From Caulobacter rhizosphaerae (GTDB taxonomy: Bacteria > Pseudomonadota > Alphaproteobacteria > Caulobacterales > Caulobacteraceae): a DNA stretch of 64,000 bases. Shown here piece after piece: positions 26,707-35,347 of this stretch. The notes under the pieces were generated by a model, which was not told the origin of the DNA, made no database searches, and worked only from the letters and a program-made list of their open reading frames with translations. A program made the translations under genes and the position numbers. Within the stretch, counting starts at the first letter, position 1. Every line of letters starts with the position of its first letter. The DNA lies in assembly GCF_010977555.1 (NCBI RefSeq), contig NZ_CP048815.1:2100501-2164500 (forward strand), written 5' to 3'.

Positions 26707-27809
26707 GACAATCCCTTGCCGGGCAGGCGGGCGAACAAGTGCGTGCCCTCGGCGGTCGACTGAATGTTCAGTGCGCCGCCCACGGCGGCCAAGCGGGCGC
26801 GCATGCCCTTCAAGCCAGCACCTTCTCGCAAGGTTCCCCCACTCCCGTTGTCGCGGATGTGCAGCCGCGACTCCCCTTTAGCGCCGGATTCAACCCGGAT
26901 TGAACAGTGTGTGGCGCCGGCATGGCGGATGACGTTGGTTACGGCCTCGCGAACGGCCATGGCCAGAACGGCTTCCTGCTGCTCGTCGGCGAGGATCGGA
27001 TCGGCGTTAATCTCGCAAACAACCTCGCCGGCGGCTAAGGCGCGACGCGCTTGCTCGATTTCGACGGCGAGCGATGCGCCCCTCATTCCCGCCACGGCGG
27101 TTCGCACTTCCGCCATCGCTTCGCGCGCCGCGTGCGCCACCGCTTCCATTTCCTCTCGAGCGCTGTCGCGATCGCGATCGATCAGGCGAACCGCCAGATC
27201 AGCCTTGATGACGACAAGGGTCAGGGTATGCCCGAGCAGATCATGTAGATCACGGGAAATCCGTTCCCGTTCGGCCATCACCGCCAGCGCCCGAATTTCC
27301 TCCTGCGCCGCGGAAAGTTCGCGATTTTTGCTTTCAACGTCGCTTTGCAGCAATGATCCCAGCCCGGTCATGCCGCCCACGAGCACAGCGGGGCCGAAAT
27401 ACGCCAGGTGGAGGCCAAGACCAAGACCCACGACGAGCGCGGAAATTTCCAAGAACAGGAGTGCGGCGATCGCCGTGCGCCGAGGCTGAAGCTGTCCGGC
27501 GAACGCCATCGCGAAGATGCTGTAGACGCACCACCCGGTTTCGAACGGAGACAAAGCAAGGCCGATCGCCCCCGCGCCTAAAACGTGCGCGAGCCCCGCA
27601 CGCCATCGCCCAAGCTGCGCATGCGCAAGGATCGCCAAGAACGCGACCACGCCGAAGAGCGAGGCGACAATTTCAATCCGCCCGGGCGTGCGCGTTAGCC
27701 ACGGGGCAAAATAGATCGGCAGATAGGCCAGCCAAATCAGCGGCCAAAAGCGCCTCAACTCGCGCTCGCGGCGAACTCGGTCATCGGCAATCCGTACGGC
27801 GGCGGCCAA
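26703..27809 (-). CDS. Sensor histidine kinase, HisKA_3 family (DesK-like)
   Basis: A 368-residue membrane kinase. The first 150 residues hold about five or six hydrophobic segments with very short loops and no large periplasmic sensor, as in intramembrane-sensing kinases. The phosphoacceptor is in ERERISRDLHDLLGHTL. The ATP-binding domain shows AVREAVTNVIRHAGATHC (N box), IRDNGSGG and GLKGMRARLAAVGG. Intramembrane-sensing kinases next to ABC exporters commonly detect envelope-active compounds or lipid state. Here it sits 57 bases downstream of the permease and overlaps the response regulator gene. The signal is unknown. Confidence 0.92.
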   Translation of the reverse strand: MAAAVRIADDRVRRERELRRFWPLIWLAYLPIYFAPWLTRTPGRIEIVASLFGVVAFLAILAHAQLGRWRAGLAHVLGAGAIGLALSPFETGWCVYSIFAMAFAGQLQPRRTAIAALLFLEISALVVGLGLGLHLAYFGPAVLVGGMTGLGSLLQSDVESKNRELSAAQEEIRALAVMAERERISRDLHDLLGHTLTLVVIKADLAVRLIDRDRDSAREEMEAVAHAAREAMAEVRTAVAGMRGASLAVEIEQARRALAAGEVVCEINADPILADEQQEAVLAMAVREAVTNVIRHAGATHCSIRVESGAKGESRLHIRDNGSGGTLREGAGLKGMRARLAAVGGALNIQSTAEGTHLFARLPGKGLS

Positions 27810-27866
27810 GGGCTCGAAATCCGCTAAACTCGACGTTGGTAGATGTCGCCCCTGTCGACCTTCGGG

Positions 27867-28616
27867 TCAAGCCGCTTGACCGCGCCAACCAAACCAGGCT
27901 CCCACCGCCGCGGCGAGGGTCATCGCCACGAGAATAGCGATGTGCAGGCCCACATCGGACGTCGGTTGAGACCCGGTCAACATCAAGGCCAGTTGAGCAA
28001 AATGGAAGGATGGAAGCGCCCAACCCACCTTCCCGATCCAAGCCGGCAGCTGGTTAAGGGGCATCCACAGCCCGCCAAAGAGCGAAAAGACCAGGAAGAG
28101 CAGATTGGCGACGGCCGTTGCGCCCTGGGCTCCCAAGCGCAATCCGACATTCAGGCCGATCAACGAGAAGGGAATGGCCGCGGCCACGCCAATCGCCATC
28201 AGGGCGCACCAGCGCCAGATCGGCATCTGCACCCCGGCGACCCGCGCCAAGACCGCCACGCCGACCAGCGCCAATCCTACGACCGCGACGCTGGCGAACA
28301 TGCGCGCGAAAAGGTAGGCGCCGATCGGCATCGGAAACACGCGCTTGAGCTCAATGAGTTTGGCTTCACGCTCAGCCGCAACCACGGTGCCGAAGCCGAA
28401 CATCGAGGGCGTGAGCGCGGCGAAAATCACGTAGGTCGACAGCACCCAGCGCGCGGCCGGTTCGCTGCCCTTTGAGAGGCCAATGCCGACGATCGCATAG
28501 AAGATGATTGGCAGCAGCACGCTGGGCACGAGAAATTGCGGCATGCGTGAGGTAGCGAGCAGCTGAGCGTGCGTTTCGAGGCCATAGATGGCGCCGACAT
28601 GACGGGCGGTGGTCAT
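27867..28616 (-). CDS. ABC-2 type transporter permease
   Basis: A 249-residue membrane protein with about six hydrophobic segments, for example LVPSVLLPIIFYAIVGIGLS, AYLFARMFASVAVVGLALVG and a central ANLLFLVFSLFGGLWMPLNQLPAWI. That last signature (FGGLWMPLNQLP) is typical of ABC-2 permeases that export drugs, lipids or peptides. Its start overlaps the ATPase stop by 4 bases, which pairs the two as one exporter. The DesK/DesR-type genes follow. It may export the NRPS product or give self-protection, by inference from position. Confidence 0.9.
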   Translation of the reverse strand: MTTARHVGAIYGLETHAQLLATSRMPQFLVPSVLLPIIFYAIVGIGLSKGSEPAARWVLSTYVIFAALTPSMFGFGTVVAAEREAKLIELKRVFPMPIGAYLFARMFASVAVVGLALVGVAVLARVAGVQMPIWRWCALMAIGVAAAIPFSLIGLNVGLRLGAQGATAVANLLFLVFSLFGGLWMPLNQLPAWIGKVGWALPSFHFAQLALMLTGSQPTSDVGLHIAILVAMTLAAAVGAWFGWRGQAA

Positions 28617-29539
28617 GCATAAATCTCCTTGGCGACAGCCTCTCGGGGGGTGACCAGTTGGAGGAACGCGTCTTCGAGCGACGCGCCGCTGACGGAAAGG
28701 TCCTCCACGCTCAGGTCCGCAGCGAGCAGCTGGCGGAGCGTGTCAGGCGCCGAGGCGGTCAAAAGCGTGACACGCCCGCCCTCACGTTCCACGCGCAGTA
28801 CGCGCGCAAGCGCGGTCAATTGGGCGTCGGTCAGGATCGTCCGGCACCGGATGGAAGACGAGGCGGCCGTCGATTTGATCACATCGGAAGAGCCTTCCGC
28901 GACGATGCGCCCATTGCTGATGACGACGATGTCATCGGCCAAGGCTTCGGCTTCCTCCATGTGGTGAGTCGTCAGAAGGACCGCCGCGCCGCGGGCGACT
29001 TCCTCGCGTACGGACGTCCACAGGCCACGCCGGGCGTCGATGTCCATCCCCGTGGTCGGTTCATCGAGCACGAGAAGGTCCGGGCGCCCCGCAATGGCGA
29101 GGGCGAATTGCAGGCGGCGCTGTTGCCCGCCCGAGAGCGCGCCGCAGCGCCGCTTCTCAAGATCGTTGAGGCCGGCCATTTCGAGAATTGTTTCGCGGGC
29201 CCGAGGATCCGGATAGTAGCCTCGAAACAGATCGATCTGTTCGGCCACGGTCAAAACACGTGGCAGGCCGGCCTCCTGCAGCATCACACCCATGTGCTGG
29301 CGGTTGGCGAGGTCACGAGGGTCGCCGCCGAACAGCAGGGCGCGACCCTGGTCGGGAACCAGGCGTCCGGTGAGCAGGGAAACCGCCGTTGTCTTGCCCG
29401 CTCCGTTCGGACCCAGCAGCGCCGTGCAGCGTCCACGCCGCAAAGTCAGGTCCACGCCAGCCAGGGCGAGCGTCTTTCCTCGCGACTTGTGGACGGCCTG
29501 CAATTCGGCCGCGACCTGAGGCGCTCGTGCATCCTTCAT
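28613..29539 (-). CDS. ABC transporter ATP-binding protein
   Basis: The product is 308 residues. Walker A is GPNGAGKT, the signature is LSGGQQRR, Walker B is LLVLDEPTTGMD, and the switch histidine lies in LLTTHHMEEAEALADDIVV. The C-terminal 80 residues match the regulatory tail of DrrA/CcmA-like exporter ATPases. The frame stays open upstream to 29686, but AGGAGG stands 8 bases before the ATG at 29539 and homology begins just after it, so the shorter start is chosen. It is the first gene of the four-gene exporter plus two-component operon and is controlled from the region holding the two-part operator. Confidence 0.93.
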   Translation of the reverse strand: MKDARAPQVAAELQAVHKSRGKTLALAGVDLTLRRGRCTALLGPNGAGKTTAVSLLTGRLVPDQGRALLFGGDPRDLANRQHMGVMLQEAGLPRVLTVAEQIDLFRGYYPDPRARETILEMAGLNDLEKRRCGALSGGQQRRLQFALAIAGRPDLLVLDEPTTGMDIDARRGLWTSVREEVARGAAVLLTTHHMEEAEALADDIVVISNGRIVAEGSSDVIKSTAASSSIRCRTILTDAQLTALARVLRVEREGGRVTLLTASAPDTLRQLLAADLSVEDLSVSGASLEDAFLQLVTPREAVAKEIYA

Positions 29540-29589
29540 CGCGTTATCCTCCTGAGCGATCCATTGTTGCCGAACGGCCCCGTTCGAGG

Positions 29590-29628
29590 CAGTGACGCAC
29601 GTCATCCTTCGACTGTGACATTTGTCAT
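29590..29628 (-). promoter_or_regulatory. Two-part candidate operator upstream of the ABC exporter operon
   Basis: On the minus strand ATGACAAATGTCAC (29628-29615) is followed 23 bases later by ATGACGTGCGTCACTG (29605-29590). The first element ends 76 bases before the ATG at 29539. Sequence, internal spacing and distance to the start match the receptor promoter at 23731-23769, where the second element agrees at 13 of 16 positions. This is direct sequence evidence for co-regulation of the two units. Confidence 0.65.
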
Positions 29629-29749
29629 CTCTGAGCCGCAGCTGCCGCAGGCGCCGCGGTTCAGAGAACGGCCTTGGGCGAGTCAAATCGATTGACGGTG
29701 AGACCCGGTCAGCTCAGCCTCGGGGCGCCCGTGAAGAGCAAGCTGGACG

Positions 29750-30049
29750 ATGAGCAGCGCAGACGACTTCATCCCGCAAGGCTTTGAACCTGCCGAAGAA
29801 GAGATGTTCGGCAAGGCGTTTTGCCCGACATGCGAGGCTTCCGCGTTCGAGGATGCCCGAAATTGGGCCCATCAGCACCTGCGCGAAACGGGACACCCGA
29901 TCGAACTGCACTTCGGATATGAGGTCCGTGACAAGCATTGGTATGACCGGCTGTCTTATGAAGAACAGGTCGAGCTCGAAGCGCTCGGTAAAGACCTCCA
30001 AGCCGCTCAAGCGCTTGCGCAACAGATCCTGAAAAACCGAAGCCGGTGA
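29750..30049 (+). CDS. Small hypothetical protein
   Basis: A 99-residue soluble, acidic, charged protein that I do not recognise. It contains a single CPTC pair near residues 25-28, which could be half of a metal site, and a C-terminal helix rich in glutamine, leucine and alanine. No signal peptide or membrane segment is seen. The gene is divergent from the ABC operon and followed by a gene-poor stretch. Composition is ordinary for the genome and the reading frame is intact, so it is plausibly real, though upstream ribosome binding is weak. Confidence 0.55.
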   Translation: MSSADDFIPQGFEPAEEEMFGKAFCPTCEASAFEDARNWAHQHLRETGHPIELHFGYEVRDKHWYDRLSYEEQVELEALGKDLQAAQALAQQILKNRSR

Positions 30050-30980
30050 GGGGAGACGTTAAGCCGATGCTGGCCCAAGCAAGCCAGCGTTGGGGGGAAT
30101 CGGCCAAGAAACGGCTGGCGCGGGTCCGCCTCGACCAGATCCTTTGAGCGGGAGCAAACGTCGGCGGGTGGGCGCTCCCGGACTGGGGAGCCGCCGTTTG
30201 CCTGTCCTTGCACGCCAGGCCGCGATCGGCCGATTTGGCTGTTGAGATCGGCCGTTCGCCAGTCTTCTTCCTCTCCCGGTGGAAACCCGGAGATGCGCCG
30301 TGCTGCCGTCTGAGAACCGAACTTGGACACTAGCGCCGCCGCCAGAGGCTGCGGACCGCGCTGGGGCCCCTGCTGCACGAAGCGCTGGGGCGGGGAGCGC
30401 CTCAACCGGCCCCGGCGCGGTGGTGCGCGAGAACCGAATGGGCGAGGCGGGCGCCGCCTGGCCGGCCGATTGGCGGCGCCGATGGCGCTTGAGCCCGGCT
30501 GGCCAAGGCCGCGCTGGCCGGGACCATCGCGATCGTGCTCGCCGAGCGGAACACGAAGCGCTTGGAGCCTGGCGGCAAGATGATTTTCCGCACCGCGAGG
30601 ATTGGCGCGAGGCGCACCTGGCTGAAGCGCCAGCCAAGCGAGGCTACCGACAGCGGCGGGGTTTTTCCATGGGAGCTGACCGCTGCGCCGATCGAGGCTG
30701 CGGCATGCGGCGACGACGGTGAGACGCCCACGCGCTGGCCCTGGCCCTGACCCTGACAGACTGGATCACCGCCGGCTTGGAGCAAGCGCGACTTTTTTCC
30801 ACCGCAAATCACGGCCCGCCGATCGTGAACAGGGCCAGACCCTCGAGCCTGCCGATGTCCTCGCCCGGGTTCCCGGACTAGGGCGCTCACGCCCGTGGCC
30901 CCGTCGGCGGGCCGTTCGGCCCGAACAACCCGATCCTGCTGATCGTCGACGACGACAGGGTTTGGTGAATCGTCCCGACG
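30050..30980. other. Gene-poor stretch next to a recombinase remnant
   Basis: No convincing gene is seen on either strand. The open frames here have compositions dominated by Arg, Ala, Gly and Pro and overlap each other on both strands, as expected for GC-rich noncoding or decayed DNA. A lower-order tract around 30760-30830 is locally AT-richer. The stretch probably represents decayed DNA of the element whose recombinase remnant follows. Confidence 0.5.
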
Positions 30981-31296
30981 ATGTCGCCGCGTCGGCTTGG
31001 ACCGGCCTTGGTGGGGGTCAGGATCTACGATCGGATGCAGGCGCAATGGCGCGAGGAGCGCGCCAGATGCCTAAAAGACATCGAGCGCCACCACAGAGCG
31101 GACGATTCCTACATCGATAGTGGTGTCGCGCTGCTTCGACTGGCGAAGGATGCGCATCGGATTTTCGAGGCGAAGGGCCCTGATGGGAAGCGCACCCTGC
31201 TGAATCTCGTACTTTCGAACTGCTCGTGGGCCAATGGTGAGCTATCGACGGAATTCCGGCAACCGTTTGATCTGTTGAAGGAAACGAACCTTGATC
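30981..31296 (+). pseudogene. Serine recombinase, C-terminal remnant
   Basis: From about 31014 the frame reads YDRMQAQWREERARCLKDIE, then HHRADDSYIDSGVALLRLA, then KRTLLNLVLSNCSW and TEFRQPFDLL. This pattern matches the coiled-coil and C-terminal end of large serine recombinases of alphaproteobacterial integrated elements. The catalytic resolvase domain and the central recombinase domain are absent upstream, so only about the last 95 residues survive. The homologous part ends at about 31290; the open frame then runs on to 31361 into the tRNA-Asn terminator and tRNA, which is not recombinase sequence. It is interpreted as the scar of a deleted mobile element beside tRNA-Asn. Confidence 0.7.
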
Positions 31297-31301
31297 CAGA
31301 T

Positions 31302-31330
31302 ACGAAAAATCCGGCCCAAGGGCCGGATTT
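31302..31330 (-). terminator. Rho-independent terminator of tRNA-Asn
   Basis: A perfect 11-base stem (31307-31317 with 31320-31330, two-base loop) is followed on the minus strand by a T run at 31309-31305. It lies 17 bases beyond the tRNA 3' end. Confidence 0.8.
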
Positions 31331-31346
31331 CTCTCAAAACCAGAGG

Positions 31347-31421
31347 TGGCTCCGCGGGTAGGATTCGAACCTACGACCAGCCGGTTAACAGCCGGCTGCT
31401 CTACCACTGAGCTACCGCGGA
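31347..31421 (-). tRNA. tRNA-Asn (anticodon GTT)
   Basis: The minus strand gives a 75-base cloverleaf. The acceptor stem TCCGCGG pairs with CCGCGGA, the D arm reads GCTCAGTGGTAGAGC, the anticodon loop is CTGTTAA with anticodon GTT, and the T arm contains GTTCGAATCC. Discriminator G is followed by an encoded CCA (31349-31347). It has its own terminator downstream, and the recombinase remnant begins immediately beyond it. Confidence 0.97.
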
Positions 31422-31486
31422 ACAGGTCGCCTCAGGAAGAGGCCGGGTGATAGCCGCCGATTTGACTCGGTGCAAGCGCATTCGGA

Positions 31487-31518
31487 CAAAAAAACAGCCC
31501 GGTCGATGACCGGGCTGT
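31487..31518 (-). terminator. Rho-independent terminator after the GH3 glucosidase gene
   Basis: A perfect 11-base-pair stem (31494-31504 with 31508-31518, loop GAT) is followed on the minus strand by seven T residues (31494-31488). It stands about 100 bases downstream of the glucosidase stop and separates that operon from tRNA-Asn. Confidence 0.85.
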
Positions 31519-31615
31519 GGAAAGTCAGTGATGTGGGGTGTCTTCAAGAAAGACAGGCCGAAATTCGGCTTTTATGGTTAATCAGGCCTTAATTTCACCT
31601 GCGACCAAATGGCTC

Positions 31616-33868
31616 TCAGCGCTTGATCAGGCCGACGGGAATCGATCGGGCGCCGAGCGCGACCTGGGCCTTGGCGGCCGCGTCGCGAGACGAAGCGCCC
31701 AGCGTGACCGTGTAGTCGCCGGCGGCCACCGACCAGCCGTGGGCCTTGTCGTTCCAGGTGGCCAGCAGGCGCGGGTCGACGCTCAGGGACACCCGGGTGG
31801 TCGCGCCGGGCGCCAGTTCGACCTTCTTGAAGCCGGCCAGGCGCTGGGGCGCCTCCCAACCCCCCGCCTTGGGCGAGACATAGACTTGCGGCACGGCCTT
31901 GCCGGTTCGCTTGCCGGTGTTGCGGACGTCGAAGCTGACGGTCAGGACGCCGCCCTTGGCCTCGGCCTTGAGATTGTCATAGGCGAAGGTCGTGTAGGAC
32001 AGGCCGTGGCCGAAAGCGAACAGCGGCTGGTGGCCCTTCTTGTCGAACCACTTGTAGCCGACCGCCGCGCCCTCGATCGTGTAGTCGACCGCGAACAGGT
32101 CGTCCGGCTTCTTCGGGTCGCCGTCCAGCACCGGGCGGGGCAACTGGTCCAGGGCGGCGGGGAAAGTGACGGGCAGGCGGCCCGAGGCGTCCACTTCGCC
32201 GGTCAGCACGCGGGCGATGGCTTCGCCGCCCTCCGAGCCCGGATACCAGGCCTCGACCACGCCGCCCACCTTGGACAGCCACGGCATCAGCACTGGGCCG
32301 CCGGTTTCCAGCACCACCACCGTCTTGCCGTTGGCCGTGGCCACGGCGTCGATCAGGGCGTCCTGGTCGTTCTCCAGCGTCAGGGGGCTGTCGAAGGCCT
32401 CGCCGTTCCAGTGGGTGGCGAACACCAGCACCACGTCCGCGCCGGCCGCCAGCTTGGCGGCGGCGGCCGTGTCCTTGCCGTCGGCGTACTGGATGTCGGC
32501 GCCGGGCAGCCGGGCCTTCAGCGCCTTCAGGGGCGCGGAGGGGAAGTAGATCATCGGGCCGGGCCAGCTGGCCGGGCCTTCGCCCTGCACGGCGCGTCCA
32601 CCGATCGGATAGACCTGCGACGAGCCGCCGCCCGACAGCACGCCGACGTCGGCGTGGCCGCCGATCACGACGATCTTCCGGGCCGTCGACAGCAGGGGCA
32701 GCAGGCCCTTGTCGTTCTTCAGCAGCACCACGCCTTCCTCGGCGTCGGCGCGGGTGACCTTGGCGTGGGCGGCGTAGTCGATCGGGGCGATCTTCACCGG
32801 CTTTTCGACCACGCCGCTGGCGAACAGGCCGCGCAGGACGCGGCGGGCCATGTCGTCCAGCCGGGCCTGGCTGACCTCGCCCTTGGCCAGGGCGTCCTTC
32901 AGCGGGCCCTTGAAGAAGGACTGGGTGTCGAAGGCGTCGCCGGCCGATTCCTGATCGAGGCCGGCGTTGACCGCCTTGGCGCTGGAATGGGCCGCGCCCC
33001 AGTCGGACATCACGTAGTTCTTGTAGCCCCAGTCCTGCTTGAGGACCTTGTTCAGCAGGAAGTCGTTCTCGCAGGCGTAGTCGCCGTTGACCCGATTATA
33101 GGCGCACATCACCGAATGCGGGTCGGAGTCCTCGATCGCGAACTGGAAGGCCAGCAGGTCGGAGGTGCGGGCCTCGGCCTCGCCGATCCTGGCGTCCAGC
33201 ACGAAGCGGCCGGTCTCCTGGCCGTTCAGGGCGTAGTGCTTGATGGTCGAGACGATGGCGTTGGACTGGATGCCCTTGATCTGGGCGCCCACCATCTTGC
33301 CGGCCAGCCAGGGGTCCTCGCCGCCATATTCGAAGTTGCGGCCGTTACGGGGCTCGCGGACCAGGTTCACGCCGCCGGCCAGCATGACGTTGAAGCCGGA
33401 GGCGCGGGCTTCGGCGCCGATCATCGCGCCGCCGGTCTGGGCCAGCTGCGGGTTCCAGGTGGCGGTGGTGGCCATGCCGGAGGGCAGGGCGGTGCGTTCG
33501 CGCTTGTTGGGTTCGCCGCCCTGGGTGGCCACGCCGACGCCGGCGTCGGTCTGGAACTGGGCCGGGATGCCCAGCCGCGCGATTCCCGGCACGTAGCCAG
33601 CCGAGCCAGGCAGAGCCTCGGGCACGCGCTTGTACTTGTCGCCCATGTCGGCGCCGAAGAAACCGAAGATGACGGTCAGCTTCTCGTCCTGGGTCATGGC
33701 CTTGACCGCCAGATCGGCGCGCGTATCGGCGTCAAGCTTGGGGTCCAGCCACGGACGGGTCGCCGGCGCCGCGGCGGGCGCCTGGGCGCAGGCGGCGGTG
33801 GCCAGGACGCCGGCGGACGCGCCAAGCATGAGGGCCAGGGCCGGGCCCCGCCAGGTCTGTCGGTTCAT
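31616..33868 (-). CDS. Glycoside hydrolase family 3 beta-glucosidase, secreted
   Basis: A 750-residue periplasmic or outer-membrane enzyme with a signal peptide (MNRQTWRGPALALML to ACAQA). The GH3 N-terminal barrel carries TDAGVGVATQG and SGMATTATWNPQLA, then STIKHYALNGQETGR. The nucleophile Asp is in YVMSDWGA. The C-terminal alpha/beta sandwich includes VVIGGHADVGVLSGGGSSQVYP, and a terminal fibronectin-III-like domain includes VSFDVRNTGKRTGK. It hydrolyses terminal beta-linked glucose or related sugars. GGGAGG lies 5 bases before the ATG. The gene follows the LacI regulator by 58 bases in the same direction, and a TonB receptor is divergent, which suggests a sugar-uptake locus. Confidence 0.95.
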   Translation of the reverse strand: MNRQTWRGPALALMLGASAGVLATAACAQAPAAAPATRPWLDPKLDADTRADLAVKAMTQDEKLTVIFGFFGADMGDKYKRVPEALPGSAGYVPGIARLGIPAQFQTDAGVGVATQGGEPNKRERTALPSGMATTATWNPQLAQTGGAMIGAEARASGFNVMLAGGVNLVREPRNGRNFEYGGEDPWLAGKMVGAQIKGIQSNAIVSTIKHYALNGQETGRFVLDARIGEAEARTSDLLAFQFAIEDSDPHSVMCAYNRVNGDYACENDFLLNKVLKQDWGYKNYVMSDWGAAHSSAKAVNAGLDQESAGDAFDTQSFFKGPLKDALAKGEVSQARLDDMARRVLRGLFASGVVEKPVKIAPIDYAAHAKVTRADAEEGVVLLKNDKGLLPLLSTARKIVVIGGHADVGVLSGGGSSQVYPIGGRAVQGEGPASWPGPMIYFPSAPLKALKARLPGADIQYADGKDTAAAAKLAAGADVVLVFATHWNGEAFDSPLTLENDQDALIDAVATANGKTVVVLETGGPVLMPWLSKVGGVVEAWYPGSEGGEAIARVLTGEVDASGRLPVTFPAALDQLPRPVLDGDPKKPDDLFAVDYTIEGAAVGYKWFDKKGHQPLFAFGHGLSYTTFAYDNLKAEAKGGVLTVSFDVRNTGKRTGKAVPQVYVSPKAGGWEAPQRLAGFKKVELAPGATTRVSLSVDPRLLATWNDKAHGWSVAAGDYTVTLGASSRDAAAKAQVALGARSIPVGLIKR

Positions 33869-33926
33869 AGTACCTCCCGTTTGATCGACGCTGACGATAT
33901 CCGCCGGCGCGTGTTGGAATTGCGGC

Positions 33927-34949
33927 CTAGCTTTGGCGAACAGGGCCGGTGGAGTCGCGGATCACCAGGCTATGCTGGGTCAGGATGGTGGCCGCCGCCT
34001 TGCCGAGCGCGGCGTTGGCGCTCCAGCCGTTGAGGGCGGTGATGGCCCGCTGGGTCATCTGGTCGAATGGCTGGCGGATCGTGGTCAGGGACGGCCAGAT
34101 CGCGGCGGCGATCGGCGCGTCGTCGAAACCCACCACCGACAGTTCGTCCGGCAGCTTCAGACCGCGGCGCTGGGCCTCCATGCAGGTGGCGGCCGCCATG
34201 TCGTCATTGGCCGCGAAGATCGCGGTCGGCGGATCGGCCATGTCCAGCAGGGCCTGGGCGCCCGCCAGGCCGCCCTTGAAGCTAAAGTCGCCGGGGACGA
34301 TCAGGGCGGGATCGGGGCGCGGCTTACCGGCGGCGGCATAGGCTTCGTAGACGCCGTTGCGGCGCAGCGTGCTGGCGGCGTGGTCGGGGTGGCCGGCGAT
34401 GTGGCCGATCCGCTCGTGTCCCAGGCTGAACAGGTGCTCGACCACCTCGCGGGCGGCGGCGCGGTCGTCCATCACGATGCTGGGCGACAGGGAATCTGGG
34501 CTGGTCGGCGAGATCAGCACGCAGCGCACGCCGTGCTCGCGCAGCAGGGCCTTCAGCGGCGCGAAATCGCATTCGGGCGGCAGCAGCACCATCTCCCGGA
34601 TGCCGCCCTCGGTCACGAAGGCGCGGATGCGGTCCTGCCAGCCGGCCATGTCGCCCTCGACCAGTTCGGCCGATAGGTGGCGGCCGTTCTGCAGGCAGGC
34701 GACCATCAGGGCGTGGTGGATCCGGGTCTGGTAGCCGCCGCTGGGATCCCCCATCAGGATGCCGACCGCCGGGGCGGCCTGGGCGCGCAGGCCCCGAGCC
34801 ACGGCGTTGGGATGATAGTCCAGGGCCTGCATGGCGGCGCGCACCCGCTCGCGGGTCTTGGCGCTGACGCTCTCGTGGTCGTTCATCACCCGCGAGACGG
34901 TCTTGGGCGACACGCCTGCCTGCAGCGCCACATCGTGGATCGTCGCCAT
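33927..34949 (-). CDS. LacI family transcriptional regulator
   Basis: The product is 340 residues. The N-terminal helix-turn-helix ATIHDVALQAGVSPKTVSRVMN and hinge YHPNAVARGLRAQ are followed by a periplasmic-binding-like effector domain (VGILMGDPSGGY, FAANDDMAAATCMEAQ, LSVVGFDDAPIAAAIWPSLTTIRQP). The frame is open up to 35084, but the helix-turn-helix begins right after the ATG at 34949, so this start is chosen. It probably represses the glucosidase gene downstream and the divergent TonB receptor in response to a sugar. A CG-centred palindrome at 35348-35363 is a good operator candidate. Confidence 0.93.
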   Translation of the reverse strand: MATIHDVALQAGVSPKTVSRVMNDHESVSAKTRERVRAAMQALDYHPNAVARGLRAQAAPAVGILMGDPSGGYQTRIHHALMVACLQNGRHLSAELVEGDMAGWQDRIRAFVTEGGIREMVLLPPECDFAPLKALLREHGVRCVLISPTSPDSLSPSIVMDDRAAAREVVEHLFSLGHERIGHIAGHPDHAASTLRRNGVYEAYAAAGKPRPDPALIVPGDFSFKGGLAGAQALLDMADPPTAIFAANDDMAAATCMEAQRRGLKLPDELSVVGFDDAPIAAAIWPSLTTIRQPFDQMTQRAITALNGWSANAALGKAAATILTQHSLVIRDSTGPVRQS

Positions 34950-35057
34950 GACCTTGTCGCACCCGGACTCCAGGGATCGCCGCGCGCCGACCGTCCTGGT
35001 CGCCGCCGCCCCGTCGCCCAAGCCATAGCTCAGCCCGACAACGATGTCATGCGGCAG

Positions 35058-35115
35058 GACAGATATTTGTCTCTCGATAGACATTTGTCAGGACATTTGG
35101 CGTCAAATCCTGACA
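35058..35115. promoter_or_regulatory. Cluster of inverted repeats upstream of lacI-type gene
   Basis: GATATTTGTC (35062-35071) and GACATTTGTC (35080-35089) lie 18 bases apart. The arms TGTCAGGA (35086-35093) and TCCTGACA (35108-35115) form an overlapping inverted repeat with inner TTTG/CAAA. The decamer GACATTTGTC recurs at 35382-35391, on the receptor side of the same intergenic region. These are plausible binding sites; the protein is not known. Confidence 0.4.
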
Positions 35116-35347
35116 GTCCGGGCGTGTGATCCGGGATGACGCAACGGAAGCCAATGATCGAGCTTGCGCGGAACTCGCGGTCAAGATGTGCGAGAAAGCT
35201 TGACCATATTCGCTAGGCCTATGGTCTTCCTGGCTTGGGGTGACTTAAAAACCAACGTAAAAACAATAAGATGTTTCGAATTGACTCGTCGTGAAGCGGA
35301 GCGGGCGGGCTGTAGGTCGGCGCGTTTTTGTACGGACAGGCCATAAA

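Noticed and set aside
30279..30722. 147-codon plus-strand frame in the gene-poor stretch
   Set aside because: Arg/Ala/Gly-dominated composition and overlap with equally long frames on the other strand; no recognisable domain.
31538..34033. 831-codon plus-strand frame
   Set aside because: It is antisense to the clear GH3 glucosidase gene and has no recognisable motif.
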